From the NCBI GenBank assembly GCA_000277445.1, contig AJWJ01000008.1, positions 47,054-111,053 on the forward strand: a stretch of 64,000 nt of DNA, in the 5' to 3' direction. Positions 22,978 to 35,132 of this stretch are shown here, in pieces (the stretch's first letter is position 1; each line of letters begins with the position of its first letter). Both the position numbers and the translations under genes were made by a program. The notes beneath the pieces are model-generated. The model saw only the letters and a list, made by a program, of their open reading frames with translations. It did not search any database and was not told the origin of the DNA. The stretch is from Polysphondylium violaceum (lineage: Eukaryota > Evosea > Eumycetozoa > Dictyosteliales > Dictyosteliaceae).

Positions 22978-25901
22978 ATGGATGTAAATAGTGATACATC
23001 TAAAAGCGACAATAGCGCAGCAGCCCCGACTACACTCGACAAGTTGAATGAATCGTTGGAGATCAATAATCCCAATTCATTGGTCGAGGATGCGGCTATG
23101 GAGATGTCCATTTCGCCTCCTTTGCCGGACAATGATGAGGGCGAGATTGCAGACCTAATCATCCACGACATGGGTATTCAGGTCGATTCCAGTCTTGTCA
23201 AGGACACAGACGAGAAGGATGGCACAAAAGAGGCAATGACTGCCAGTAACATCGAGATAGATAATACGTCAGCTGCTGCAACTGGTGGCTCGACTACACC
23301 TGCAGCCACACCTGCAATCACACCTGCAACTACCACCACACCGCCAACTACAACCACCACAACAACTACAGCCACAACTACGACTACAACTGCATCGATT
23401 CATGTCTCTGCCACAGATTTAATGTCGGACGATGGCAATGAAAATGAAAATGAAAATGAAAATGAAAATGAAAATGAAAAAAGTGGAATGTCAAATGACG
23501 AGGATGAAATTGTAGCAAGTGGAAAACAACAAGACAAAGACGAAGACGAAGAGGAGGAAGAGATACTCGAGAGTGGTGTCGCTGGTATTCAAAGAAAAAA
23601 AAAAGAGAGCACAATAAGAAAAGAGGAATCGGATAAGGAAGAGGACGAAGAAGAATCAGAGTCAGAATCAGAGTCAGAATCAGAACCAGAGGGCAAAAAG
23701 ACCAAAAGCTCGAAACCCTTTATCAAGAGCCCTCCCACCAATCAAAAAAAGAGTGGTGGATTTAAAATGAGTTTTACAGATGGCATCTCTTCGAGAAGGG
23801 GTTCGGGACCAAAGCTATCTGAATTTGATTTCTATTACAATTTGGAAGAAACTCTTAAACTTCCCAAAAGATTTAAAGTATTCCAAGGTCCACTGATCAA
23901 TCGTGTCGAGTGTGATTTAACAGATTATGTGTCTTCCAATAGATCCACAAAGAAACCAACACTCCCAATACCTGCTCTCCTCGGCAAAAGAAAGGGGGAC
24001 GTCGATATACCAAAGGTCAAGGTTCAAAAAGAAATTACATCGTCTCAATCTACAGCCAAATCTGTTAAAAAGATTAAAAAACAACCATCATCATCGCAAC
24101 CATCACCTCGTTCCGCCATCAGCAACGACACTTTTAAAAGTTCAAATCAACGTCCCAAAATACCTGCTAAAAATCAAGATTTATTTGCACAACAAAAGAA
24201 ATTGGTACTAGATCAATTTTCAATTATTGAGAAAAGACAACCAAATGATAGCAATAGTAGTAGTAACAAAAATGTTGAGGATGATCGTCTGCCATCTATT
24301 GAGGACTATTCAGATGAAGATAGATGCGAGCCTATACCATCATCGCCAGAAAGAAATAATGAACCTCAACTATCATCACCAGAGAGAAACAATGAGCCTC
24401 AACCCATTGCTTCATATATTCCCGATAAATTTAGATCATTTACAACGCCACCAACATCATCATCATCATCATCATCAAACAATCATTTAGACTCTGAAAG
24501 CGAGATGGAAAAAAATTCTTCAGAAGACTCTGAAGGTGAACAACCACCTCCATCAAATCATGTAAAAGATCATTCTTTTGCCAATGGTAGTCATAGCAGT
24601 AGCAGCAACAATATTAGTGAATCAGTTATGCCATTGGAAAAACTATTTATTAAATCTGGATTGGATCTTGCACCTTTTATTTACATTTTCAATCCATTTA
24701 TACCTCAAAGTCACACACCCGAAGAGGTTGGTGTCATTAGTCATAATTCAATTTCACCAGAGTTGTTTAATCTCCGTTACTCTGAGGGCAGTCTACCAGT
24801 GATCATTAAAAGTTTACCAAAGAGTTGGAATAAAAATGAACTCACTGAAAGCAATATATTTTCAAAATTCAAAGACAACAGAGCGGCCATGATAGAGTTG
24901 GGTGATACTGCACTCTTTGAGAAGCAATCAAACGGAACATTGGAACATTTAAAGTCTAAAATTTCAAATACAAAGAGAAATTCCTACTATTTATCCATTC
25001 TTTGGTTCTTGCCCAGCGATTTTGAAGTTCCCATATTTTTTGTAAATAATTATTTTGATTTTGATGAAGAACAAACCATACATTATTATAGATATATCCA
25101 AGTATTTGATATTGGGCAATGTATGTCTTTAAATCGTACCATTTATGATTTATCAGTCACATGCATGCGTGGTGATTTAACTGTATGTATATATGTTTTT
25201 TGTTTATTTAATAATTATATTAATTTGATATCTATGTATTAGGTATATTTATTACCTCCAACTTTTAATACCACGTCACCAATGAGGTTTAAAGAAAAGA
25301 ATTATTTTATCATCAAAGATTCAGATTTTACAAATCCAAACACTCCAACTTTACAATATATTAAAGCAAATGTTAAAGTTATTCGTTTAAAACCAAACCA
25401 AACACTTTTTATACCTTCCAATTGGTTTTATCAATTTAATATAAACTCAAGTAGTAAGTTTTCAATTATCCTGATTAGTCATTAAATATTAATATTTTAT
25501 TTATAAATTTGTTAGATACGACATTGGTTTTAAACAAGTCATTAAATCAAAGTAATTTATTTACATATTTGGATTTAAATAGTAAAAATTTGGATACAAA
25601 TAGAATCATTTTAGATATGGCAATATCATCATTTAGAAGAAGTACTGGTGCATTCTTTTTACAAGAGGATCAGATTAAAACTAAATTGGTTGATAATATT
25701 TATAATGAAAGAGATATAAATAATCAATTTAATCATCATAGAAGTAATCTTTTATTTGTTGAAAAAATGATCAAAGAAGCATTTCGTTTAATTACCATTT
25801 TGGATATGCCAAACTATCATAATTCACAAACCAAAAGTTCTCTACAACTTCAGATTTCTAAACTATTACAAGCTATTCAGGTTCAACCAAAAAAGACATA
25901 A
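22978..25901 (+). CDS. JmjC-like (KDM2/7-related fold) protein, probably catalytically dead
   Basis: Three exons, 22978..25182, 25243..25453 and 25516..25901, 933 aa, all in frame. The first ~560 residues are low-complexity: Thr/Pro runs, Asn-Glu repeats, acidic and Ser-rich tracts. Short basic patches could act as nuclear signals. The C-terminal third (about 580-860) follows the layout of the JmjC domain of KDM2/KDM7 proteins. There is an SILWFLPSDFEVPIFFVNNY segment, YRYIQVFDIGQCMSLNRTIYDLSV in the strand that should carry HxD, then a turn and VYLLPPT. It continues with KVIRLKPNQTLFIPSNWFYQFNI, which matches the (L/F)FIPxGW motif preceding the final strands. The HxD pair and distal His are not at the expected places. 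Demethylase activity is therefore unlikely; a chromatin scaffold role is inferred. Confidence 0.6.
23443..23481 (+). repeat. AATGAA coding microsatellite (Asn-Glu repeat)
   Basis: Six-base repeats coding alternating Asn and Glu within the disordered N-terminal part of the JmjC-like protein. Confidence 0.8.
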
Positions 25902-26075
25902 TAAATAAAGAAAATAAATAATCATCAAATCTCGTGAGATATGTTGTGTTTATATTTATATTTGATTAAAAAAATTTACATTTATTATTATATGAGAAAA
26001 AGTTAAAAATAATAAAAAAACAATGATATGGTTGTTGTTTTGTTTGAATCAGGAGTAAAAGAGAAACCTTTTTTT

Positions 26076-26935
26076 TTAAAAGAGGAAAACAAAAGAGAAT
26101 AATAATGACATGATAATAAAGGAGACAGAGATGGTGACTTTGTTTCCATTGTTTGGATCTTGTTGTTGGCTGTCAACGACTGGTTTTTCTTGTGGTTGTT
26201 CATCAGAGTGTACTGGTGCTGGGGTGACCTGTGGAGTGGTGGTTGGGTCAGAGATTAAACCTTTAAGTTCATAATAAACGTTCTTTAAATAATAAAATAT
26301 TATTATTAGTAAATTATCAAATGTTTAAATAATGTTTATAAAAAACTAAAACTTACCTTAGTTTTTTCTCTGCATGGTTGTTCTTCTTCTTCATTGGTTA
26401 AAACACAATCTTTGGAACATTGGTCATTGGAGCATTTGTAGCTAAAGAGTTTAGTTGAGGAACAGTTTAGTAAAATATACTTATTTGGTTCTTCCATAGA
26501 TGGCTTGCATAATCCATTGACAGTGGAGGTGACGTAAAAGTTTGATACACATTTGTTGCCAGAATACATGTATTGAGAGCAAAATCCTTTTTCCTGAGTG
26601 GCATAAAGGCTGACAACTGAAGAGTCATAAACTTCGGTGTAATAAGATTCACTTTCACCAGATCGGATACAGGTTTTTAATGGTATTTCGGCAACTACAA
26701 AATCATAACCAGTACATTGGGGATTAATTGCATCGAGATTGGTAGTGGAGTAAGAGACTAAATGTGTAGCGTTGATTTGAATTCTGCCAATACTACTACA
26801 AGTGTCATAGTATTCATATTGTGTTATAGCACCCTTACAATCAGGTCCATTGTAATATGTGATTTTAGCCTGTTGGGCAGCATTAATAATGGGGGCAATT
26901 ATTAAAATATTTAATAATAAATATTTTAAATTCAT
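26076..26935 (-). CDS. secreted Cys-rich protein, predicted GPI-anchored
   Basis: Two exons on the minus strand, 26935..26357 and 26282..26076, 261 aa; the 74-nt intron keeps frame (REKTK|NVYYELKG). The N-terminal signal peptide is clear (MNLKYLLLNILIIAPIINA, cleavage near residue 19). The mature part has about 17 Cys, several N-x-S/T sites, and no membrane segment. The last 35 residues contain small polar residues (PNNGNK) followed by a hydrophobic tail ending SLLFSFVFLF. This is the classical GPI-attachment layout. The family is not recognised. The function is unknown; a cell-surface adhesion or recognition protein is one possibility. The start at 26935 is chosen because the signal peptide begins there. 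Confidence 0.8.
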
Positions 26936-28188
26936 TTTAAAATTTAAATTAATTGAATAAAAATTGGGTAACAAATATAGATATTTAAAATAAATTAAAC
27001 AAAGAAAATCAATTATTTATGATTTGATTAGACACTAAATAAATAAAATAAAATTTTTTTTGTGATAACCGGTTTATCAATTAAATAAATAAAATAATTC
27101 AACAAATAATACAACTCACAACGAAATATATATGGTACCAAAATTTGGGTTGTTAAATATAATCAACTATATATGTATATTTTAAATTGTAGTATTCAAA
27201 TTTGATTGGTTATTTCTGGATAAGGAAAGGGTTAATCGTGTTTAAATCTCATTTTGATGGGGTGTTAGTGGGTGTTTGTATTAGTGGTGAGGGTGTTTTA
27301 ACAAACTACTTTTATTATTTTGTGAGTAAGTGTTTGGGTGTATGTTTTTTTTTCCCACCCTCACACATCAATTTAGTGTTTCCAACAAAATATATATACA
27401 CAAACCTCTCTCATTTAAAAATAGATTTTCATCAAAAATCATTGGTATTTGAGTTAGGATGTGGTGTATATAGGTGTATGTGTGCAATGTGCTGAGAGTG
27501 GGTTTGATGTTAATGATAGTGGTAAGTGGTAAGTGGTGATGATGTTGATGGAGTTGTTGATATTTATGGAGAATGCAAAAGTGGTGGTGATGGGGTGAGT
27601 GTGGTTGAATTGGTTGTTATGATAAATATGATAAGGATAGCGATGGGAATCTATTTTTTGAATTTGATAAAACCATTAATAAAATGTATCTCCAAAGAGG
27701 TTAAAGGTATTTCAAAATAATAGGTAGTGTTCTATTTAATATTTTTAGCAAAAAAATGGTTAATTGTAAGATATCAAGTGTTGTGGTTGTGGTGGTGTGA
27801 GTAAGTGAGTGGTGGTGTGGGGATTTGATTGTATTGAATGAACTATTCATTAATAAGTGAAAGTTTATGTACACGATTTCCTTTATACTCTACTATAGGT
27901 ATCACCGTATATTGTGTTGATTGCTTCTCTAACCCATCGTGGTATTATGATGATATTCTTGTTTTCTGACATTTTGGATAGGATGTTCAAAAAATGTGGA
28001 TAATGAGGTTGATCCCATTAATTCAACGCATTCCCTATACTCTTTGTTTTCGATTTACAATTTTTAGATATGAGATATATAAATTAAATCTCTATAGTGA
28101 TGGGGTGTACTTTGTTGAAAAAGAATTGGGAATTCAAGAAAAAGTAGTTTTACCTATATTGTTTTATATATGATTATATGTGTAGAGT
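26936..28188. other. 1.25-kb region upstream of the GPI-protein gene
   Basis: Plus-strand G/T-rich between about 27200 and 27840, i.e. A/C-rich on the strand that reads into the GPI-protein gene. Open frames here (27202-27495, 27526-27720) encode Gly/Val-rich translation of the skew and are not called. A short stretch at 27883-28054 reads like a broken protein fragment (see findings). Confidence 0.5.
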
Positions 28189-30021
28189 TTATTGTTGTAA
28201 AGTATTTTCAAATTTATTTGATGGAATATCAAATAAAAGTTTTAATAAAGTTTTTTGTTGTTTATCGGCAGTTGTTGTTGATGATGATGTTGATGGTGCT
28301 GTAGATAATGATGAAGTGGAAAATTCTAGTGTGATTGTAAATTTAATATCTTTAAATTGACTATTAAACTTTGGTATTTCTGTAGAGGTGGACAAGTTTG
28401 CAAGGGATTCGGTGAGATGGATGATTGTTAGATTTGTGATTTCTTCGTTGTTGTTGTTGTCTTTTGGTGCTATCTGTTCTTCTTCGATACCAACTTTACC
28501 AATGAATTTCATTGTCAATTTGTTGTCTTTACGATCGATAATATAACGTGGATTTTCATTTTGTTTTAGTGTTTGAATGATGGATTCCTTTTCCAAATCA
28601 TCGGTTTCATCGAGGATGCCGTTGATGTAGGTTTCGTGCTCACATAGATCTATGGGCTGCGAGTTGTCGTCGGTCGAGATAAAAGAGCCTTTGATAGACA
28701 TGGGGAAATTGATAAAGAGGGGAATGTGGAGTGGATTGGTAAACTGGAGAAAGACCTCGAAAATGTCGTTGTCAATCCAGAGCACACGAGTGATCTGGAC
28801 ACGAGGCACATAGGTGAATGCAAAATGCTGACGTTTAAACTCGGTTTTTGTCAAAGAGATCTCTGATTTGACCAACAGCTTATCACAACGCTTGCAACGC
28901 TTGGATCGTTTGGTGATGAGATGTTTTCTCTGTGGATGGATGGATGAGGTCGACAGCGAAGAGTGTGCAATGTTTTTAAAACGCTGGTCGAGCGAGGACA
29001 CCTGGTCGCACTCGGTGACCTGGTCTCTGAGAAACGGTGTGATGTCGTCATCGTATTTAACAGTGTCGCCCAATGGATCAAGGGTCTCAAATTCCCTTGC
29101 ATCGATACGCTGTTGTTGCATTTGGTCGGCCTCTGTCATGGTGATTGGCTGGACACGTTGGGCAATGGCAGCCTCTGACAAGAGTGTTTGTCCCGGTGGT
29201 GGAGTGGGAACCAAGTGGTTGTGGGGCACTGGATGTGCCATCGATGTGCTTTCCCAACGATCCTCTACTTTATTGAAATTCTTTCTCTGATTGTGTTTCT
29301 GATGCTTTGATTGAGGACCAAGGAAATGTTTCATTGCCTGAGCCAATTTTATTCTATTGATTGTTTTTTTATCCTTGAGCGAAGTCAGCTCGGCGGCCTC
29401 TTTATTGAGGGCCTCAATCGACTTGTTTACCTGTAGTTGTTGAATAGAGGATTCTTTTTTTGCCTTTAAACTAGGCATGTCAAACTTGAATTCATCCTTT
29501 AGGTCCAATGAGTTCCATTTACAAAATCCACAATTTAAAAAGTATGTTTCCCCTGTTGTTGGTGTTGCTGCTGTAGTTGTTGGAGAAGTAACTCCTGCTG
29601 TTGGTGGTGATGTTACTGTATTTACATCCTTTGATCCAATGACAGAGTATGTCAATGTATTAAAACAAACTGGACATTCAAAACATTTCTTACACCTAAA
29701 CCATTGTCATCAGTATTAGTAACCAAGATATACATATCAGCAATTGTGTAACCGTGTGATAACAACACAACAAGACAACACCTACTTATTTCCATTGACA
29801 CTTGCTTCGGCACTATTTAAATTCTCTATACAATTTGGACAATAATGGAAATCAATTTCTTCAGTGATACAATATCTACAATTGATTTGCTGACATCCAT
29901 TACAATAGTAGAGTTCAGTGAGATTGAATGCTTTTCCACAAAAACAACTGTATTTTAGAATTTGATTATTGTCATTATACAAATTAAAGCTACAATGATT
30001 GTTTGATCTAATTGAATGCAT
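28189..30021 (-). CDS. dctn4: dynactin subunit 4 (p62)
   Basis: Component of the dynactin pointed-end complex, the dynein activator. Two exons on the minus strand, 30021..29786 and 29695..28189, 580 aa; the junction (GNK|CKKCFECP) keeps frame. The N-terminal Cys-rich zinc-binding module is diagnostic: YSCFCGKAF, then LYYCNGCQQINCRYCITEE, YCPNCIENLNSAEA, and CKKCFECPVCF. A helical region with LNKEAAELTSLKDKK follows. A second CxxC pair (RCKRCDKLLVKSE) precedes a beta-rich C-terminal half with FTYVPRVQITRV. The C-terminal part carries Asn and Ser/Thr runs that make it longer than animal p62. The gene is divergent from the PWWP gene. Confidence 0.9.
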
Positions 30022-31133
30022 TCTGTGATAATAGATATCTAAATAATATAGTGTATATCTGTGTGTGTGTGATGTGAATATGTTACAAAAATAGGTTTCG
30101 TGTGTGATGGTGGGTGTGTGGTAATTTACATGTACAATGTTATATCTATCTTAACTCCCTATAATCTTATTATCACATAGACATACACACGAATCGTCTC
30201 TCTCTGTTTCCTCACAAATCGATTATCGTGAGATATAGATATGTGTTGACTGAATGAATAAGTATATTTGAAAAATAAAAAAAATAAAATTAATTTCAGC
30301 GTGGGTGAGAAGTTCGCGCGCCTAAAATGTTTTAAATTTTTTTTTTTTTTTTTTTTTACAAATTATTAGCTTGTGGCTGAAATTGATTGTTGATTTTCTC
30401 ATAGGGACACACTTGCACAAACAGACCAGCAGCATTGCATTTTAATTACGACACACTTCCAGGCAGATTCTTACCCATAGCAGTACATCATATATATACA
30501 CAGAGAGTGCACACGAGAGAAGAGGGAGGAAGCAGAAGAGAAAGAGAAAGAGAAAGAGAAAGGCAGAGATAGGGTGTGCACACAGGCATAGATTAGATTA
30601 GATTATCAAACACATCACGCACTTCACCATCTGTCGACAGATTCGGTGTTTCACCTAGGCACATTATTAGTAATATCACTCAAGTTTACTTGTTTCATTG
30701 GTTGGTTACTTCCATTGTCTCACTCTCACACCATACATAAGAGATAGTTTGCAAGATACAGATACAGATACAGATACATATTCATATACAGATACAGATA
30801 CATTACAGATACATTACAGATACAGATACAGATAGTAAAGATATTCACAGATAGAGTTAATCAAGAACGAGTCAATTTATTTTGTATCATTACTATTCAA
30901 GCAACAACAACATATAGCTACTTAGTTCCGTTGGATATCTTATCGGAGAATAACATCATAGATTGTTGTGTGTTACAACTACCAATAACAAGAAAAAAAA
31001 CGTTCAAACTAAAAAAAAAAAAAAAAAAAAAAAAAGTTTTTGGTGATTTTAGAAAAAAAAAATAGCAATTATAACTTTTATTCAATCATCTCTACTCTAC
31101 TATTGATATCAATATTATTGTTTTAATAATAAT
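30022..31133. promoter_or_regulatory. 1.1-kb divergent region between dynactin p62 and the PWWP gene
   Basis: Contains a G-box-like GGTGGGTGTGTGG (30109-30121), a GC-rich patch GTTCGCGCGCC near 30312, a GA-rich run at about 30525-30560 (repeated GAAAGA), CAGATA tandem repeats (30754-30834) and an A run around 31011-31035. No ORF is convincing. The A/C-rich 3' half probably includes the PWWP-gene leader. Confidence 0.5.
30754..30834. repeat. CAGATA hexanucleotide microsatellite
   Basis: About a dozen imperfect AGATAC units, interrupted twice (ATTCAT and ATT insertions), in non-coding DNA upstream of the PWWP gene. Confidence 0.85.
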
Positions 31134-34100
31134 ATGATAGATATATTAAAGAAAAAGACAAAATTAGGTATGTGTGGATGTGATAGTAATCAGAACAGCA
31201 ATGAAATGAGCGATTGTATATTAATAGTAATATAATTTAATATATTTAATAATGTAATAGAGAATTGGGAAGAGAAATCTAACTCAATGGATGATAAGAA
31301 ACTTAAACAAAAAAAACTAGATGAAAAGAGTAGCAGTAGTAACAATAGTAACAGCAGCAATAAAGGAAAACAAGATGAAAAGAAGGAAAGTAATGATTAT
31401 GTAATTGGTACAAATTTTAAATTTGGGCAAGTTGTTTATGGTAGAATGTCTGGGTATCCTTTATGGCCAGCCAGAGTCCACGACCCATCTAGATCGATTT
31501 CTTCTGCAGTTAGAAAAGCTCAACCAAAAAATTCAACTGTTATTCTCTTACACTTTTTCTCGACAAATGATTAGTAAGTTTGATTGGATTGATTATCAGG
31601 ACTTCACAGATAGATATAGATTATTAATTTACATTTATTCTTAATACAAATTATAGTGCGTGGTTACCTCCTGAATCAGTATCAGACTTTTTAACAGAAC
31701 CAAATATGAAAAAGAAACCAAAAAGCAAACAGTGGGTAAAGGCTTATCGTGCAGCATTAAAATATATAAAGAATGGAAATAAGGACATCAAAGATTCAGA
31801 TTCAGGTTCAGATTCAGAGTCAGATGATGGTTCATACAACTCGGATGACGAGTCTGGTTCAGATTCCCAAATGTCCAATATACATAGTGGCTCTTCATCA
31901 GGTGAAGATTCTGGTTCAGATTCTGAAAATGAAAAAAACAGTCTTCAGCAACAACAAAGATTTAAAGAAAAAGAAAAAGAAAAAGAAAAGGAAAAGGAAA
32001 AGGAAAAGAAAAAGAGAGAAAATTAAAGAAAGAGAGAGGGAAAGAGAACGAGAGAGGGAAAGAGAAAATAGAGAAAAAGAAAGAGAACAAAAAGAAAGAG
32101 AACAAAAAGAAAGGGAAAATAGAGAAAGAGAAAAAGAAAAAGAAAGAGAACAAAAAGAAAAAGAAAAAGAAAGAGAAAGGGAAAGAGAGCGAGAGAGAGA
32201 AAGAGAAAGAGAAAGAGAGAATGAAAAAACATCAAATTCCAAGCGTTTGTCATCAAAATCATCACCACCAAGTAGTAATGGTAAAAAAGTCACAACCCCT
32301 CCAACAAAAAGTTCATCCTCCTCTTCATCCTCATCAAAAAATGTACCCAGTAGTAGCAGTAGTAGTAGTAGGAATGGCAGCAGTAGCAGTAATAATAGTA
32401 TAAAAAGTTCATCAACCTCATCCTCATCCTCATCAAAAGCTAAAACTCCAATCAAAGAAAAAGAAAAAGAAAAAGAAAAATCAACTAATGCAAACGGAAA
32501 CAGTAGCAGCAGTAGTAGTATAAAGAAAAAACAAATTGTAAAAAGAAAAATTTCATATAGTAGCAGTGATAATAGTTCATCATCATCTTCTGAAGCATCA
32601 AGCGATGAATACGATGACGACGATGTCTCAAGTCATAGTGACATGAGTGATCAAAGCGAAGATGAAAGATCAACAAAAAAACATAAACGACTTAAAAAGA
32701 TTAACGATCTACCTAAAAAGAAATCAAAATCATCATCAGTGTCGGTATCTTCATCCTCTATAAAACAAGAAAAATCAAACAAGTCATCATCAACAATATC
32801 AACTCCATCAAAATCAATTAAAAATGAAACAAAATCACCTTTGGCTTCATCATCATCGATATCCACATCTACATTGTCAATCCCCAAAACAAGCATTACA
32901 TCACCTATCACAACTACAACCACCACGACAACCACAACACTACTTTCATCGCCTACACCCACAACAACATCATCGTTGAAATCGTCGACCAATGGGTCAA
33001 AGTTGGCATCCAACACCAGCATCAGCAGTACCGGTAATAGCAATATTTCAAGCTTTTCGATAGACGACCAGAAACCATATTATAAAGAGCCACCTATTTT
33101 CTCAACTGTACCACTCAAGAGTTCGAGCAGTGGAAGCAGTAATTATCTCAAGAATCCATCAACGACAACAACTAGAATATCATCAGAACCCTCGCCATGG
33201 AATATAGACACCACAGATATACGTCCAGTGTCACCACCACATTCCACAACCATGCACCTTCATCTCACTCATGCTCCCAGCAGTTCGATTTACGAGCCTT
33301 ATTACTCGACGATAAAGTATCATCCAGATCCTTATTTATCCACACCCACCAGCAGTACTATAACAGGCAGCAGTATAACAGGCAGCAGTTTACCAGGCAG
33401 TGCAAGCAAACAACCTCAACCATACAGATATGACTCTTTAGACTATTATTCATCACTTTACAAAGACCCTCTTTTATCGGCAAGCAGCACAACAACCACC
33501 ACCACGACATCATCACCATACTCTACCAAATCATATTACCAATCATTGGATGTATCAAAATCACTGTATTCATCACCTTATAAACCCCCCAATCCATCGT
33601 CGTCCCTTGGTGGATTGACAGCATCATCTGCGTCGACCCCTTCATCCATACTCTCGACCACCACCACAACATCATCAACCCTTCCATCATCTTCGTCTGC
33701 TTCATTGTCACATTCACACACTCAACCACCACCAACACCATCCTCCATGTATAGTTCATCATCATCATCATCAACAACATCAACACTAGCCCCTTCACAA
33801 CCACCATTACAACAACACATTGATATGTCACCTTCCAAACATCATTCACACGGACCACCATTATCGCATCATGATTACTATGATCCTCGAGAAGAGGAGC
33901 TCATGAGGGAACGTAATAGATACAGACCTTATATGAGTAGAAATGAATATGATAGTTATAAACCACCACGCGATAGAAGAAGAGATGATTATCCACCTCC
34001 TCCTCATCATCTTCGTGGCCCTCCACCCATCGATCCCTATCAAGATCATCTTGCACCTCCACCACAATCACGTGGCGGAGATTATAGGAGTGAAAGAGGA

Positions 34101-35132
34101 TTTAGAGAAAGAGAACTCAGAGAAAGAGAATTAAGAGACAGAGATCTAAGAGGCCCTCCACCACCTTTGCCTCCCGTTGACAGCTACAGAGGTGGTCCTG
34201 CAGATTATTATGAAAGAGGAGGTCCTCCTCCACCACCCCACAGAGGATTTAGAGAAAGAGAACTCAGAGAAAGAGAATTAAGAGACAGAGATTTAAGAGG
34301 TCCTCCTCCACCACCACATCCAGACAGCAGATACAGAGACAGTTGGGAGAGGGAAAGAGAATGGGAACGAGAAAGAGATTTTAGAGATTTACCACCAAGA
34401 AGGGATCTCAGAGATTTAAGAGATCGTGATAGAGATCGTGATAGAATACCATTGGATAACTATCGAGGCGGTGGTTATCGAGGAAATGCTGATCTTGATC
34501 ATCATGGAATTCATCGAGATGACATTGCACCACCACCTAGGGAATGGGAAAGAGATGGACGTCACAGAGATCGTGCTGGTGATCGACTGCCTTTGGATAG
34601 AGAAAGAGGTACCGATAGAGAAAGAAGTTTAGATAGAGATAGAGAAAGATTGTTGGATAGAAGTTTAGATATTAGAGATGGTAGAAGTACTGAAAGAGAT
34701 AATAGACCACCAGTCGACACTAGTATTAGAGATAGTAGGGATAGAGATAGAGTGTTGGATAAAGAAAGACCTACTACTTTACCTCCATCATCGTCATCTA
34801 CTGCAGTTTCTCTTACTCCAACATCATCAACATCAAATAATAATACTATTACCTCAACAGCAGCAACAACAACATTGTCAATACCAACACCATCAACACC
34901 AACAACACAATCGAGTTCATCTTCAAATATCATATCAACTCCTACACCATCAACAACAGGATCATCACAATCACCCTCTTCAATTACAAAAGATAAAACA
35001 GAAACAACAAACAAACAAGAAAATAGTAATCAGGTTGATCCATCATTTTCAACTGGTAGCAGTAATTTATTAAATGCTCCAAATACACCGAGCAAAAGGG
35101 AAAGTAAATGGGATTGCAAAGCAAAGTCTTAA
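31134..35132 (+). CDS. PWWP-domain protein with long RS/RE/RD-rich low-complexity tail (1-nt frameshift in the assembly)
   Basis: Exons 31134..31167, 31261..31573 and 31657..35132. The PWWP domain occupies residues ~63-150 (FKFGQVVYGRMSGYPLWPARV, then STVILLHFFSTND|YAWLPPESV across intron 2). It binds methylated histone H3 and DNA. An acidic Asp/Ser/Glu stretch follows, then Lys-Glu and Arg-Glu repeats. After these come Ser/Lys- and Ser/Thr/Pro-rich regions, and a long Arg/Asp/Glu/Pro segment with two near-identical copies of RGFRERELRERELRDRDLRG. The reading frame breaks at an AAAAA homopolymer near 32009-32013: the PWWP frame stops at 32024-32026, while the downstream frame runs open to 35132. 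Removing one A gives a continuous 1273-aa product. An error or polymorphism in the repeat is the simplest explanation. Nuclear RNA-processing/chromatin roles are inferred. Confidence 0.75.
31962..32230 (+). repeat. near-pure purine GA tract, coding Lys/Arg-Glu repeats
   Basis: About 270 bases with almost no pyrimidines on the plus strand, made of GAAAAA, GAAAGA and GAGAGA units. It encodes the KE/RE repeats of the PWWP protein and contains the frameshift site. Confidence 0.9.
34100..34305 (+). repeat. tandem in-frame duplication, about 150-nt spacing
   Basis: Two near-identical blocks (from about 34100 and 34248) encode RGFRERELRERELRDRDLRG followed by PPPP. They lie in the Arg/Pro-rich tail of the PWWP protein. 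Confidence 0.85.

Noticed and set aside
27202-27720. Plus-strand frames of 97 and 64 aa rich in Gly/Val
   Set aside because: Their composition follows the local G/T skew; no start context, splice logic or family pattern.
30061-30121. GT-rich stretch as telomere-like repeat
   Set aside because: It is a short GT microsatellite plus one G-box-like motif, without a tandem repeat unit.
31916-32455. Minus-strand frame of 179 aa opposite the PWWP gene
   Set aside because: It is Leu/Ser/Phe translation of the complementary purine tract and lies inside the real plus-strand gene.
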